A stretch of DNA of 64,000 nt from Rallus limicola (taxonomy: Eukaryota; Chordata; Aves; Gruiformes; Rallidae): NCBI GenBank assembly GCA_022605955.1, contig JAKCOZ010000099.1, forward strand, positions 992,001 to 1,056,000, read 5' to 3'. This document shows positions 12,001-24,400 of this stretch, piece by piece; position 1 is the stretch's first letter, and every line of letters begins with the position of its first letter. Below the pieces are notes generated by a model that made no database searches, had not been told where the DNA came from, and saw only the letters and a list, made by a program, of their open reading frames with translations. Both the position numbers and the translations under genes were made by a program.

Positions 12001-13539
12001 GAGCCAAAGTGACAGGGTCTGCTCGTGTGTCCTGTTAGGAGGTTTCCGACAAGCTATGCCTTTCAGGCCTAGCTTCTTTACTTTGGGAGTTATTGCTGGA
12101 CGTTTAGCATGTTTTGAACTGCAGTCTGCTAGGGCCGAGAAAAGCACCGTAGGAGGTTCCAGGCATGTTCCCTCTTTCCAGGCAAAGGAAAAGGCTGAGA
12201 GCCAAAGTGACAGGGTCTGCTCGTGTGTCCTGTTAGGAGGTTTCAGACAAGCTATGCCTTTCAGGCCTAGCTTCTTTACTTTGGGAGTTATTGCTGGACG
12301 TTTAGCATGTTTTGAACTGCAGTCTGCTAGGGCCGAGAAAAGCACCGTAGGAGGTTCCAGGCATGTTCCCTCTTTCCAGGCAAAGGAAAAGGCTGAGAGC
12401 CAAAGTGACAGGGTCTGCTTGTGTGTCCTGTTAGGAGGTTTCAGACAAGCTATGCCTTTCAGGCCTAGCTTCTTTACTTCGGGAGATATTGCTGGAAGTT
12501 TAGCATGTTTTGAACTGCAGTCTGCTAGGGCCGAGAAAAGCACCGTAGGAGGTTCCAGGCATGTTCCCTCTTTCCAGGCAAAGGAAAAGGCTGAGAGCCA
12601 AAGTGACAGGGGCTGCTCGTGTGTCCTGTTAGGAGGTTTCAGACAAGCTATGCCTTTCAGGCCTAGCTTCTTTACTTTGGGAGTTATTGCTGGACGTTTA
12701 GCATGTTTTGAACTGCAGTCTGCTAGGGCCGAGAAAAGCACCGTAGGAGGTTCCAGGCATGTTCCCTCTTTCCAGGCAAAGGAAAAGGCTGAGAGCCAAA
12801 GTGACAGGGTCTGCTCGTGTGTCCTGTTAGGAGGTTTCCGACAAGCTATGCCTTTCAGGCCTAGCTTCTTTACTTTGGGAGTTATTGCTGGACGTTTAGC
12901 ATGTTTTGAACTGCAGTCTGCTAGGGCCGAGAAAAGCACCGTAGGAGGTTCCAGGCATGTTCCCTCTTTCCAGGCAAAGGAAAAGGCTGAGAGCCAAAGT
13001 GACAGGGTCTGCTCGTGTGTCCTGTTAGGAGGTTTCCGACAAGCTATGCCTTTCAGGCCTAGCTTCTTTACTTTGGGAGTTATTGCTGGACGTTTAGCAT
13101 GTTTTGAACTGCAGTCTGCTAGGGCCGAGAAAAGCACCGTAGGAGGTTCCAGGCATGTTCCCTCTTTCCAGGCAAAGGAAAAGGCTGAGAGCCAAAGTGA
13201 CAGGGTCTGCTCGTGTGTCCTGTTAGGAGGTTTCAGACAAGCTATGCCTTTCAGGCCTAGCTTCTTTACTTTGGGAGTTATTGCTGGACGTTTAGCATGT
13301 TTTGAACTGCAGTCTGCTAGGGCCGAGAAAAGCACCGTAGGAGGTTCCAGGCATGTTCCCTCTTTCCAGGCAAAGGAAAAGGCTGAGAGCCAAAGTGACA
13401 GGGTCTGCTCGTGTGTCCTGTTAGGAGGTTTCCGACAAGCTATGCCTTTCAGGCCTAGCTTCTTTACTTTGGGAGTTATTGCTGGACGTTTAGCATGTTT
13501 TGAACTGCAGTCTGCTAGGCCCAAGAAAAGCACCATAGG
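8987..13539. repeat. HOR module C, 23 monomers
   Basis: The marker-to-marker distance is 4553 bp, 23 x 198 minus 1. Its variants are those of module A (gagaata, ctttggtag and gacagcgtc, with gacaggggc in the agatatt unit) at a 9502-bp shift. Relative to B, the agatatt unit lies one monomer closer to the module start (offset 1514 versus 1712), so one unit was lost or gained near the front. C carries two agatatt/ggaagttt units (about 10501 and 12481), while A carries only the second. Confidence 0.87.
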
Positions 13540-13556
13540 ATGTTGAGGCATGTTCC
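13515..13556. repeat. HOR border marker unit 3 (1-bp deletion)
   Basis: This is the third and last identical copy of the ggcccaag / accatagg / ggatgttgaggcatg combination, 4553 bp after marker 2. It separates module C from module D. No further copy is present to the end of the window, although part of the signature (ggcccaag alone) reappears at about 54700 and 55095. Confidence 0.93.
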
Positions 13557-16500
13557 CTCTTTCCAGGCAAAGGAAAAGGCTGAGAGCCAAAGTGACAGGG
13601 TCTGCTCGTGTGTCCTGTTAGGAGGTTTCAGACAAGCTATGCCTTTCAGGCCTAGCTTCTTTACTTTGGGAGTTATTGCTGGACGTTTAGCATGTTTTGA
13701 ACTGCAGTCTGCTAGGGCCGAGAAAAGCACCGTAGGAGGTTCCAGGCATGTTCCCTCTTTCCAGGCAAAGGAAAAGGCTGAGAGCCAAAGTGACAGGGTC
13801 TGCTCGTGTGTCCTGTTAGGAGGTTTCAGACAAGCTATGCCTTTCAGGCCTAGCTTCTTTACTTCTGGAGTTATTGCTGGACGTTTAGCATGTTTTGAAC
13901 TGCAGTCTGCTAGGGCCGAGAAAAGCACCGTAGGAGGTTCCAGGCATGTTCCCTCTTTCCAGGCAAAGGAAAAGGCTGAGAGCCAAAGTGACAGGGTCTG
14001 CTCGTGTGTCCTGTTAGGAGGTTTCAGACAAGCTATGCCTTTCAGGCCTAGCTTCTTTACTTTGGGAGTTATTGCTGGACGTTTAGCATGTTTTGAACTG
14101 CAGTCTGCTAGGGCCGAGAAAAGCACCGTAGGAGGTTCCAGGCATGTTCCCTCTTTCCAGGCAAAGGAAAAGGCTGAGAGCCAAAGTGACAGGGTCTGCT
14201 CGTGTGTCCTGTTAGGAGGTTTCCGACAAGCTATGCCTTTCAGGCCTAGCTTCTTTACTTTGGGAGTTATTGCTGGACGTTTAGCATGTTTTGAACTGCA
14301 GTCTGCTAGGGCCGAGAAAAGCACCGTAGGAGGTTCCAGGCATGTTCCCTCTTTCCAGGCAAAGGAAAAGGCTGAGAGCCAAAGTGACAGGGTCTGCTCG
14401 TGTGTCCTGTTAGGAGGTTTCCGACAAGCTATGCCTTTCAGGCCTACCTTCTTTACTTTGGGAGTTATTGCTGGACGTTTAGCATGTTTTGAACTGCAGT
14501 CTGCTAGGGCCGAGAAAAGCACCGTAGGAGGTTCCAGGCATGTTCCCTCTTTCCAGGCAAAGGAAAAGGCTGAGAGCCAAAGTGACAGGGTCTGCTCGTG
14601 TGTCCTGTTAGGAGGTTTCAGACAAGCTATGCCTTTCAGGCCTAGCTTCTTTACTTTGGGAGTTATTGCTGGACGTTTAGCATGTTTTGAACTGCAGTCT
14701 GCTAGGGCCGAGAAAAGCACCGTAGGAGGTTCCAGGCATGTTCCCTCTTTCCAGGCAAAGGAAAAGGCTGAGAGCCAAAGTGACAGGGTCTGCTCGTGTG
14801 TCCTGTTAGGAGGTTTCCGACAAGCTATGCCTTTCAGGCCTAGCTTCTTTACTTTGGGAGTTATTGCTGGACGTTTAGCATGTTTTGAACTGCAGTCTGC
14901 TAGGGCCGAGAAAAGCACCGTAGGAGGTTCCAGGCATGTTCCCTCTTTCCAGGCAAAGGAAAAGGCTGAGAGCCAAAGTGACAGGGTCTGCTCGTGTGTC
15001 CTGTTAGGAGGTTTCAGACAAGCTATGCCTTTCAGGCCTAGCTTCTTTACTTTGGGAGTTATTGCTGGCCGTTTAGCATGTTTTGAACTGCAGTCTGCTA
15101 GGGCCGAGAAAAGCACCGTAGGAGGTTCCAGGCATGTTCCCTCTTTCCAGGCAAAGGAAAAGGCTGAGAGCCAAAGTGACAGGGTCTGCTTGTGTGTCCT
15201 GTTAGGAGGTTTCAGACAAGCTATGCCTTTCAGGCCTAGCTTCTTTACTTCGGGAGATATTGCTGGAAGTTTAGCATGTTTTGTACTGCAGTCTGCTAGG
15301 GCCGAGAAAAGCACCGTAGGAGGTTCCAGGCATGTTCCCTCTTTCCAGGCAAAGGAAAAGGCTGAGAGCCAAAGTGACAGGGTCTGCTCGTGTGTCCTGT
15401 TAGGAGGTTTCAGACAAGCTATGCCTTTCAGGCCTAGCTTCTTTACTTTGGGAGTTATTGCTGGACGTTTAGCATGTTTTGAACTGCAGTCTGCTAGGGC
15501 CGAGAATAGCACCGTAGGAGGTTCCAGGCATGTTCCCTCTTTCCAGGCAAAGGAAAAGGCTGAGAGCCAAAGTGACAGGGTCTGCTCGTGTGTCCTGTTA
15601 GGAGGTTTCAGACAAGCTATGCCTTTCAGGCCTAGCTTCTTTACTTTGGTACTTATTGCTGGACGTTTAGCATGTTTTGAACTGCAGTCTGCTAGGGCCG
15701 AGAAAAGCACCGTAGGAGGTTCCAGGCATGTTCCCTCTTTCCAGGCAAAGGAAAAGGCTGAGAGCCAAAGTGACAGGGGCTGCTCGTGTGTCCTGTTAGG
15801 AGGTTTCAGACAAGCTATGCCTTTCAGGCCTAGCTTCTTTACTTTGGGAGTTATTGCTGGACGTTTAGCATGTTTTGAACTGCAGTCTGCTAGGGCCGAG
15901 AATAGCACCGTAGGAGGTTCCAGGCATGTTCCCTCTTTCCAGGCAAAGGAAAAGGCTGAGAGCCAAAGTGACAGGGTCTGCTCGTGTGTCCTGTTAGGAG
16001 GTTTCAGACAAGCTATGCCTTTCAGGCCTAGCTTCTTTACTTTGGGAGTTATTGCTGGACGTTTAGCATGTTTTGAACTGCAGTCTGCTAGGGCCGAGAA
16101 AAGCACCGTAGGAGGTTCCAGGCATGTTCCCTCTTTCCAGGCAAAGGAAAAGGCTGAGAGCCAAAGTGACAGGGTCTGCTCGTGTGTCCTGTTAGGAGGT
16201 TTCCGACAAGCTATGCCTTTCAGGCCTAGCTTCTTTACTTTGGGAGTTATTGCTGGACGTTTAGCATGTTTTGAACTGCAGTCTGCTAGGGCCGAGAAAA
16301 GCACCGTAGGAGGTTCCAGGCATGTTCCCTCTTTCCAGGCAAAGGAAAAGGCTGAGAGCCAAAGTGACAGGGTCTGCTCGTGTGTCCTGTTAGGAGGTTT
16401 CAGACAAGCTATGCCTTTCAGGCCTAGCTTCTTTACTTTGGGAGTTATTGCTGGACGTTTAGCATGTTTTGAACTGCAGTCTGCTAGGGCCGAGAAAAGC

Positions 16501-16800
16501 ACCGTAGGAGGTTCCAGGCATGTTCCCTCTTTCCAGGCAAAGGAAAAGGCTGAGAGCCAAAGTGACAGGGTCTGCTCGTGTGTCCTGTTAGGAGGTTTCA
16601 GACAAGCTATGCCTTTCAGGCCTAGCTTCTTTACTTTGGGAGTTATTGCTGGACGTTTAGCATGTTTTGAACTGCAGTCTGCTAGGGCCGAGAAAAGCAC
16701 CGTAGGAGGTTCCAGGCATGTTCCCTCTTTCCAGGCAAAGGAAAAGGCTGAGAGCCAAAGTGACAGGGTCTGCTCGTGTGTCCTGTTAGGAGGTTTCAGA
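13540..16800. repeat. HOR module D, front part of a B-type module
   Basis: From 13540 the variants of module B repeat in order at a 9304-bp shift (47 units minus 2 bases): tacctt at 14445, ttgtactg at 15275 next to the agatatt unit, two gagaata units, ctttggtactt and gacaggggc. Correspondence holds to roughly 16.6-16.8 kb. There B has tttccg (7491) but D has tttcag (16795), and the B variants at 7576 are absent. No marker with the 1-bp deletion follows, so the ordered HOR ends here. Confidence 0.82.
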
Positions 16801-19800
16801 CAAGCTATGCCTTTCAGGCCTAGCTTCTTTACTTTGGGAGTTATTGCTGGACGTTTAGCATGTTTTGAACTGCAGTCTGCTAGGGCCGAGAAAAGCACCG
16901 TAGGAGGTTCCAGGCATGTTCCCTCTTTCCAGGCAAAGGAAAAGGCTGAGAGCCAAAGTGACAGGGTCTGCTTGTGTGTCCTGTTAGGAGGTTTCAGACA
17001 AGCTATGCCTTTCAGGCCTAGCTTCTTTACTTCGGGAGTTATTGCTGGACGTTTAGCATGTTTTGAACTGCAGTCTGCTAGGGCCGAGAAAAGCACCGTA
17101 GGAGGTTCCAGGCATGTTCCCTCTTTCCAGGCAAAGGAAAAGGCTGAGAGCCAAAGTGACAGGGTCTGCTCGTGTGTCCTGTTAGGAGGTTTCAGACAAG
17201 CTATGCCTTTCAGGCCTAGCTTCTTTACTTTGGGAGTTATTGCTGGACGTTTAGCATGTTTTGAACTGCAGTCTGCTAGGGCCGAGAATAGCACCGTAGG
17301 AGGTTCCAGGCATGTTCCCTCTTTCCAGGCAAAGGAAAAGGCTGAGAGCCAAAGTGACAGGGTCTGCTCGTGTGTCCTGTTAGGAGGTTTCCGACAAGCT
17401 ATGCCTTTCAGGCCTAGCTTCTTTACTTTGGGAGTTATTGCTGGACGTTTAGCATGTTTTGAACTGCAGTCTGCTAGGGCCGAGAAAAGCACCGTAGGAG
17501 GTTCCAGGCATGTTCCCTCTTTCCAGGCAAAGGAAAAGGCTGAGAGCCAAAGTGACAGGGTCTGCTCGTGTGTCCTGTTAGGAGGTTTCAGACAAGCTAT
17601 GCCTTTCAGGCCTAGCTTCTTTACTTTGGGAGTTATTGCTGGACGTTTAGCATGTTTTGAACTGCAGTCTGCTAGGGCCGAGAAAAGCACCGTAGGAGGT
17701 TCCAGGCATGTTCCCTCTTTCCAGGCAAAGGAAAAGGCTGAGAGCCAAAGTGACAGGGTCTGCTCGTGTGTCCTGTTAGGAGGTTTCAGACAAGCTATGC
17801 CTTTCAGGCCTAGCTTCTTTACTTTGGGAGTTATTGCTGGACGTTTAGCATGTTTTGAACTGCAGTCTGCTAGGGCCGAGAAAAGCACCGTAGGAGGTTC
17901 CAGGCATGTTCCCTCTTTCCAGGCAAAGGAAAAGGCTGAGAGCCAAAGTGACAGGGTCTGCTCGTGTGTCCTGTTAGGAGGTTTCAGACAAGCTATGCCT
18001 TTCAGGCCTAGCTTCTTTACTTTGGGAGTTATTGCTGGACGTTTAGCATGTTTTGAACTGCAGTCTGCTAGGGCCGAGAAAAGCACCGTAGGAGGTTCCA
18101 GGCATGTTCCCTCTTTCCAGGCAAAGGAAAAGGCTGAGAGCCAAAGTGACAGGGTCTGCTCGTGTGTCCTGTTAGGAGGTTTCAGACAAGCTATGCCTTT
18201 CAGGCCTAGCTTCTTTACTTTGGGAGTTATTGCTGGACGTTTAGCATGTTTTGAACTGCAGTCTGCTAGGGCCGAGAAAAGCACCGTAGGAGGTTCCAGG
18301 CATGTTCCCTCTTTCCAGGCAAAGGAAAAGGCTGAGAGCCAAAGTGACAGGGTCTGCTCGTGTGTCCTGTTAGGAGGTTTCCGACAAGCTATGCCTTTCA
18401 GTCCTAGCTTCTTTACTTTGGGAGTTATTGCTGGACGTTTAGCATGTTTTGAACTGCAGTCTGCTAGGGCTGAGAAAAGCACCGTAGGAGGTTCCAGGCA
18501 TGTTCCCTCTTTCCAGGCAAAGGAAAAGTCTGAGAGCCAAAGTGACAGGGTCTGCTCATGTGTCCTGTTAGGAGGTTTCAGACAAGCTATGCCTTTCAGG
18601 CCTAGCTTCTTTACTTTGGGAGTTATTGCTGGACGTTTAGCATGTTTTGAACTGCAGTCTGCTAGGGCCGAGAAAAGCACCGTAGGAGGTTCCAGGCATG
18701 TTCCCTCTTTCCAGGCAAAGGAAAAGGCTGAGAGCCAAAGTGACAGGGTCTGCTCGTGTGTCCTGTTAGGAGGTTTCAGACAAGCTATGCCTTTCAGTGC
18801 TAGCTTCTTTACTTTGGGAGTTATTGCTGGACGTTTAGCATGTTTTGAACTGCAGTCTGCTAGGGCCGAGAAAAGCACCGTAGGAGGTTCCAGGCATGTT
18901 CCCTCTTTCCAGGCAAAGGAAAAGGCTGAGAGCCAAAGTGACAGGGGCTGCTCGTGTGTCCTGTTAGGAGGTTTCAGACAAGCTATGCCTTTCAGGCCTA
19001 GCTTCTTTACTTTGGGAGTTATTGCTGGACGTTTAGCATGTTTTGAACTGCAGTCTTCTAGGGCCGAGAAAAGCACCGTAGGAGGTTCCAGGCATGTTCC
19101 CTCTTTCCAGGCAAAGGAAAAGGCTGAGAGCCAAAGTGACAGGGTCTGCTCGTGTGTCCTGTTAGGAGGTTTCAGACAAGCTATGCCTTTCAGGCCTAGC
19201 TTCTTTACTTTGGGAGTTATTGCTGGACGTTTAGCATGTTTTGAACTGCAGTCTGCTAGGGCCGAGAAAAGCACCGTAGGAGGTTCCAGGCATGTTCCCT
19301 CTTTCCAGGCAAAGGAAAAGGCTGAGAGCCAAAGTGACAGGGTCTGCTCGTGTGTCCTGTTAGGAGGTTTCAGACAAGCTATGCCTTTCAGACCTAGCTT
19401 CTTTACTTTGGGAGTTATTGCTGGACGTTTAGCATGTTTTGAACTGCAGTCTGCTAGGGCCGAGAAAAGCACCGTAGGAGGTTCCAGGCATGTTCCCTCT
19501 TTCCAGGCAAAGGAAAAGGCTGAGAGCCAAAGTGACAGGGGCTGCTCGTGTGTCCTGTTAGGAGGTTTCAGACAAGCTATGCCTTTCAGGCCTAGCTTCT
19601 TTACTTTGGGAGTTATTGCTGGACGTTTAGCATGTTTTGAACTGCAGTCTGCTAGGGCCGAGAAAAGCACCATAGGAGGTTCCAGGCATGTTCCCTCTTT
19701 CCAGGCAAAGGAAAAGGCTGAGAGCCAAAGTGACAGGGGCTGCTCGTGTGTCCTGTTAGGAGGTTTCAGACAAGCTATGCCTTTCAGGCCTAGCTTCTTT

Positions 19801-22800
19801 ACTTTGGGAGTTATTGCTGGACGTTTAGCATGTTTTGAACTGCAGTCTGCTAGGGCCGAGAAAAGCACCGTAGGAGGTTCCAGGCATGTTCCCTCTTTCC
19901 AGGCAAAGGAAAAGGCTGAGAGCCAAAGTGACAGGGTCTGCTCGTGTGTCCTGTTAGGAGGTTTCAGACAAGCTATGCCTTTCAGGCCTAGCTTCTTTAC
20001 TTTGGGAGTTATTGCTGGACGTTTAGCATGTTTTGAACTGCAGTCTGCTAGGGCCGAGAAAAGCACCGTAGGAGGTTCCAGGCATGTTCCCTCTTTCCAG
20101 GCAAAGGAAAAGGCTGAGAGCCAAAGTGACATGGTCTGCTTGTGTGTCCTGTTAGGAGGTTTCAGACAAGCTATGCCTTTCAGGCCTAGCTTCTTTACTT
20201 TGGGAGTTATTGCTGGACGTTTAGCATGTTTTGAACTGCAGTCTGCTAGGGCCGAGAAAAGCACCGTAGGAGGTTCCAGGCATGTTCCCTCTTTCCAGGC
20301 AAAGGAAAAGGCTGAGAGCCAAAGTGACAGGGTCTGCTCGTGTGTCCTGTTAGGAGGTTTCAGACAAGCTATGCCTTTCAGGCCTAGCTTCTTTACTTTG
20401 GGAGTTATTGCTGGACGTTTAGCATGTTTTGAACTGCAGTCTGCTAGGGCCGAGAAAAGCACCGTAGGAGGTTCCAGGCATGTTCCCTCTTTCCAGGCAA
20501 AGGAAAAGGCTGAGAGCCAAAGTGACAGGGTCTGCTTGTGTGTCCTGTTAGGAGGTTTCAGACAAGCTATGCCTTTCAGGCCTAGCTTCTTTACTTTGGG
20601 AGTTATTGCTGGACGTTTAGCATGTTTTGAACTGCAGTCTGCTAGGGCCGAGAAAAGCACCGTAGGAGGTTCCAGGCATGTTCCCTCTTTCCAGGCAAAG
20701 GAAAAGGCTGAGAGCCAAAGTGACAGGGTCTGCTCGTGTGTCCTGTTAGGAGCTTTCCGACAAGCTATGCCTTTCAGGCCTAGCTTCTTTACTTTGGGAG
20801 TTATTGCTGGACGTTTAGCATGTTTTGAACTGCAGTCTGCTAGGGCCGAGAAAAGCACCGTAGGAGGTTCCAGGCATGTTCCCTCTTTCCAGGCAAAGGA
20901 AAAGGCTGAGAGCCAAAGTGACAGGGTCTGCTCGTGTGTCCTGTTAGGAGGTTTCAGACAAGCTATGCCTTTCAGGCCTAGCTTCTTTACTTTGGGAGTT
21001 ATTGCTGGACGTTTAGCATGTTTTGAACTGCAGTCTGCTAGGGCCGAGAAAAGCACCGTAGGAGGTTCCAGGCATGTTCCCTCTTTCCAGGCAAAGGAAA
21101 AGGCTGAGAGCCAAAGTGACAGGGTCTGCTCGTGTGTCCTGTTAGGAGGTTTCAGACAAGCTATGCCTTTCAGGCCTAGCTTCTTTACTTTGAGAGTTAT
21201 TGCTGGACGGTTAGCATGTTTTGAACTGCAGTCTGCTAGGGCCGAGAAAAGCACCGTAGGAGGTTCCAGGCATGTTCCCTCTTTCCAGGCAAAGGAAAAG
21301 GCTGAGAGCCAAAGTGACAGGGTCTGCTCGTGTGTCCTGTTAGGAGGTTTCAGACAAGCTATGCCTTTCAGGCCTAGCTTCTTTACTTTGGGAGTTATTG
21401 CTAGACGTTTAGCATGTTTTGAACTGCAGTCTGCTAGGGCCGAGAAAAGCACCGTAGGAGGTTCCAGGCATGTTCCCTCTTTCCAGGCAAAGGAAAAGGC
21501 TGAGAGCCAAAGTGACAGGGTCTGCTCGTGTGTCCTGTTAGGAGGTTTCAGACAAGCTATGCCTTTCAGGCCTAGCTTCTTTACTTTGGGAGCTATTGCT
21601 GGACGTTTAGCATGTTTTGAACTGCAGTCTGCTAGGGCCGAGAAAAGCACCGTAGGAGGTTCCAGGCATGTTCCCTCTTTCCAGGCAAAGGAAAAGGCTG
21701 AGAGCCAAAGTGACAGGGTCTGCTCGTGTGTCCTGTTAGGAGGTTTCAGACAAGCTATGCCTTTCAGGCCTAGCTTCTTTACTTTGGGAGTTATTGCTGG
21801 CCGTTTAGCATGTTTTGAACTGCAGTCTGCTAGGGCGGAGAAAAGCACCGTAGGAGGTTCCAGGCATGTTCCCTCTTTCCAGGCAAAGGAAAAGGCTGAG
21901 AGCCAAAGTGACAGGGTCTGCTCGTGTGTCCTGTTAGGAGGTTTCAGACAAGCTAAGCCTTTCAGGCCTAGCTTCTTTACTTTGGGAGTTATTGCTGGAC
22001 GTTTAGCATGTTTTGAACTGCAGTCTGCTAGGGCCGAGAAAAGCACCGTAGGAGGTTCCAGGCATGTTCCCTCTTTCCAGGCAAAGGAAAAGGCTGAGAG
22101 CCAAAGTGACAGGGTCTGCTCGTGTGTCCTGTTAGGAGGTTTCAGACAAGCTATGCCTTTCAGGCCTAGCTTCTTTACTTTGGGAGTTATTGCTGGACGT
22201 TTAGCATGTTTTGAACTGCAGTCTGCTAGGGCCGAGAAAAGCACCGTAGGAGGTTCCAGGCATGTTCCCTCTTTCCAGGCAAAGGAAAAGGCTGAGAGCC
22301 AAAGTGACAGGGTCTGCTCGTGTGTCCTGTTAGGAGGTTTCCGACAAGCTATGGCTTTCAGGCCTAGCTTCTTTACTTTGGGAGTTATTGCTGGACGTTT
22401 AGCATGTTTTGAACTGCAGTCTGCTAGGGCCGAGAAAAGCACCGTAGGAGGTTCCAGGCATGTTCCCTCTTTCCAGGCAAAGGAAAAGGCTGAGAGCCAA
22501 AGTGACAGGGTCTGCTCGTGTGTCCTGTTAGGAGCTTTCCGACAAGCTATGCCTTTCAGGCCTAGCTTCTTTACTTTGGGAGTTATTGCTGGCCGTTTAG
22601 CATGTTTTGAACTGCAGTCTGCTAGGGCCGAGAAAAGCACCGTAGGAGGTTCCAGGCATGTTCCCTCTTTCCAGGCAAAGGAAAAGGCTGAGAGCCAAAG
22701 TGACAGGGTCTGCTCGTGTGTCCTGTTAGGAGTTTTCAGACAAGCTATGCCTTTCAGGCCTAGCTTCTTTACTTTGGGAGTTATTGCTGGACGTTTAGCA

Positions 22801-23490
22801 TGTTTTGAACTGCAGTCTGCTAGGGCCGAGAAAAGCACCGTAGGAGGTTCCAGGCATGTTCCCTCTTTCCAGGCAAAGGAAAAGGCTGAGAGCCAAAGTG
22901 ACAGGGTCTGCTCGTGTGTCCTGTTAGGAGGTTTCAGACAAGCTATGCCTTTCAGGCCTAGCTTCTTTACTTTGGGAGCTATTGCTGGACGTTTAGCATG
23001 TTTTGAACTGCAGTCTGCTAGGGCCGAGAAAAGCACCGTAGGAGGTTCCAGGCATGTTCCCTCTTTCCAGGCAAAGGAAAAGGCTGAGAGCCAAAGTGAC
23101 AGGGTCTGCTCGTGTGTCCTGTTAGGAGGTTTCAGACAAGCTATGCCTTTCAGGCCTAGCTTCTTTACTTTGGGAGTTATTGCTGGCCGTTTAGCATGTT
23201 TTGAACTGCAGTCTGCTAGGGCGGAGAAAAGCACCGTAGGAGGTTCCAGGCATGTTCCCTCTTTCCAGGCAAAGGAAAAGGCTGAGAGCCAAAGTGACAG
23301 GGTCTGCTCGTGTGTCCTGTTAGGAGGTTTCAGACAAGCTAAGCCTTTCAGGCCTAGCTTCTTTACTTTGGGAGTTATTGCTGGACGTTTAGCATGTTTT
23401 GAACTGCAGTCTGCTAGGGCCGAGAAAAGCACCGTAGGAGGTTCCAGGCATGTTCCCTCTTTCCAGGCAAAGGAAAAGGCTGAGAGCCAA
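16800..23490. repeat. Irregular satellite stretch between ordered HOR and indel pocket
   Basis: About 34 monomers with no marker border. Early units still show HOR-like variants (tgcttgtg at 16969, acttcgggag at 17031, gagaata at 17286). Later units carry scattered private changes such as cagtcctag (18401), aaagtctgag (18527), cagtgctag (18797), cagtcttct (19054) and accatagg (19671). No indel is seen until 23499. The end of the stretch contains a 7-unit duplication. Confidence 0.8.
21591..23432. repeat. 7-monomer (1386-bp) tandem duplication
   Basis: Three rare variants recur exactly 1386 bp apart: gggagctatt (21589 and 22975), gcggag for gccgag (21835 and 23221), and agctaagcc for agctatgcc (21951 and 23337). 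A ggccgttt change accompanies them both times. Other units inside the two copies differ (agctttcc at 22533, agttttcag at about 22731), so the duplication is not the most recent event. Confidence 0.85.
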
Positions 23491-24400
23491 AGTGACAGGT
23501 CTGCTCGTGTGTCCTGTTAGGAGGTTTCAGACAAGCTATGCCTTTCAGGCCTAGCTTCTTTACTTTGGGAGTTATTGCTGGACGTTTAGCATGTTTTGAA
23601 CTGCAGTCTGCTAGGGCCGAGAAAAGCACCGTAGGAGGTTCCAGGCATGTTCCCTCTTTCCAGGCAAAGGAAAAGGCTGAGAGCCAAAGTGACAGGGTCT
23701 GCTCGTGTGTCCTGTTAGGAGGGTTTCAGACAAGCTATGCCTTTCAGGCCTAGCTTCTTTACTTCGGAGTTATTGCTGGACGTTTAGCATGTTTTGAACT
23801 GCAGTCTGCTAGGGCCGAGAAAAGCACCGTAGGAGGTTCCAGGCATGTTCCCTCTTTCCAGGCAAAGGAAAAGGCTGAGAGCCAAAGTGACAGGGTCTGC
23901 TCGTGTGTCCTGTTAGGAGGTTTCAGACAAGCTATGCCTTTCAGGCCTAGCTTGTTTACTTTGGGAGTTATTGCTGGACGTTTAGAAGTGTTTTGAACTG
24001 CAGTCTGCTAGGGCCGAGAAAAGCACCGTAGGAGGTTCCAGGCATGTTCCCTCTTTCCAGGCAAAGGAAAAGGCTGAGGGCCAAAGTGACAGGGTCTGCT
24101 CGTGTGTCCTGTTAGGAGGTTTCAGACAAGCTATGCCTTTCAGGCCTAGCTTCTTTACTTTGGGAGTTATTGCTGGACGTTTAGCATGTTTTGAACTGCA
24201 GTCTGCTAGGGCCGAGAAAAGCACCGTAGGAGGTTCCAGGCATGTTCCCTCTTTCCAGGCAAAGGAAAAGGGCTGAGAGCCAAAGTGACAGGGTCTGCTC
24301 GTGTGTCCTGTTAGGAGGTTTCAGACAAGCTATGCCTTTCAGGCCTAGCTTCTTTACTTTGGGAATTATATCTGGACGTTTAGCATGTTTGAACTGCAGT
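23490..24400. repeat. Indel-rich satellite pocket
   Basis: Six single-base indels fall within about 900 bases, after roughly 10 kb with none: gacaggtc (23499, minus 1), ggagggttt (about 23720, plus 1), ttcggagtt (about 23764, minus 1), tttagaagtg (about 23985, plus 1), aaaagggct (24266, plus 1) and gcatgtttga (24383, minus 1). A run cttttaaggc follows at 24449. Five of the six change homopolymer length, so residual read error is a real alternative to true decay. Confidence 0.8.
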
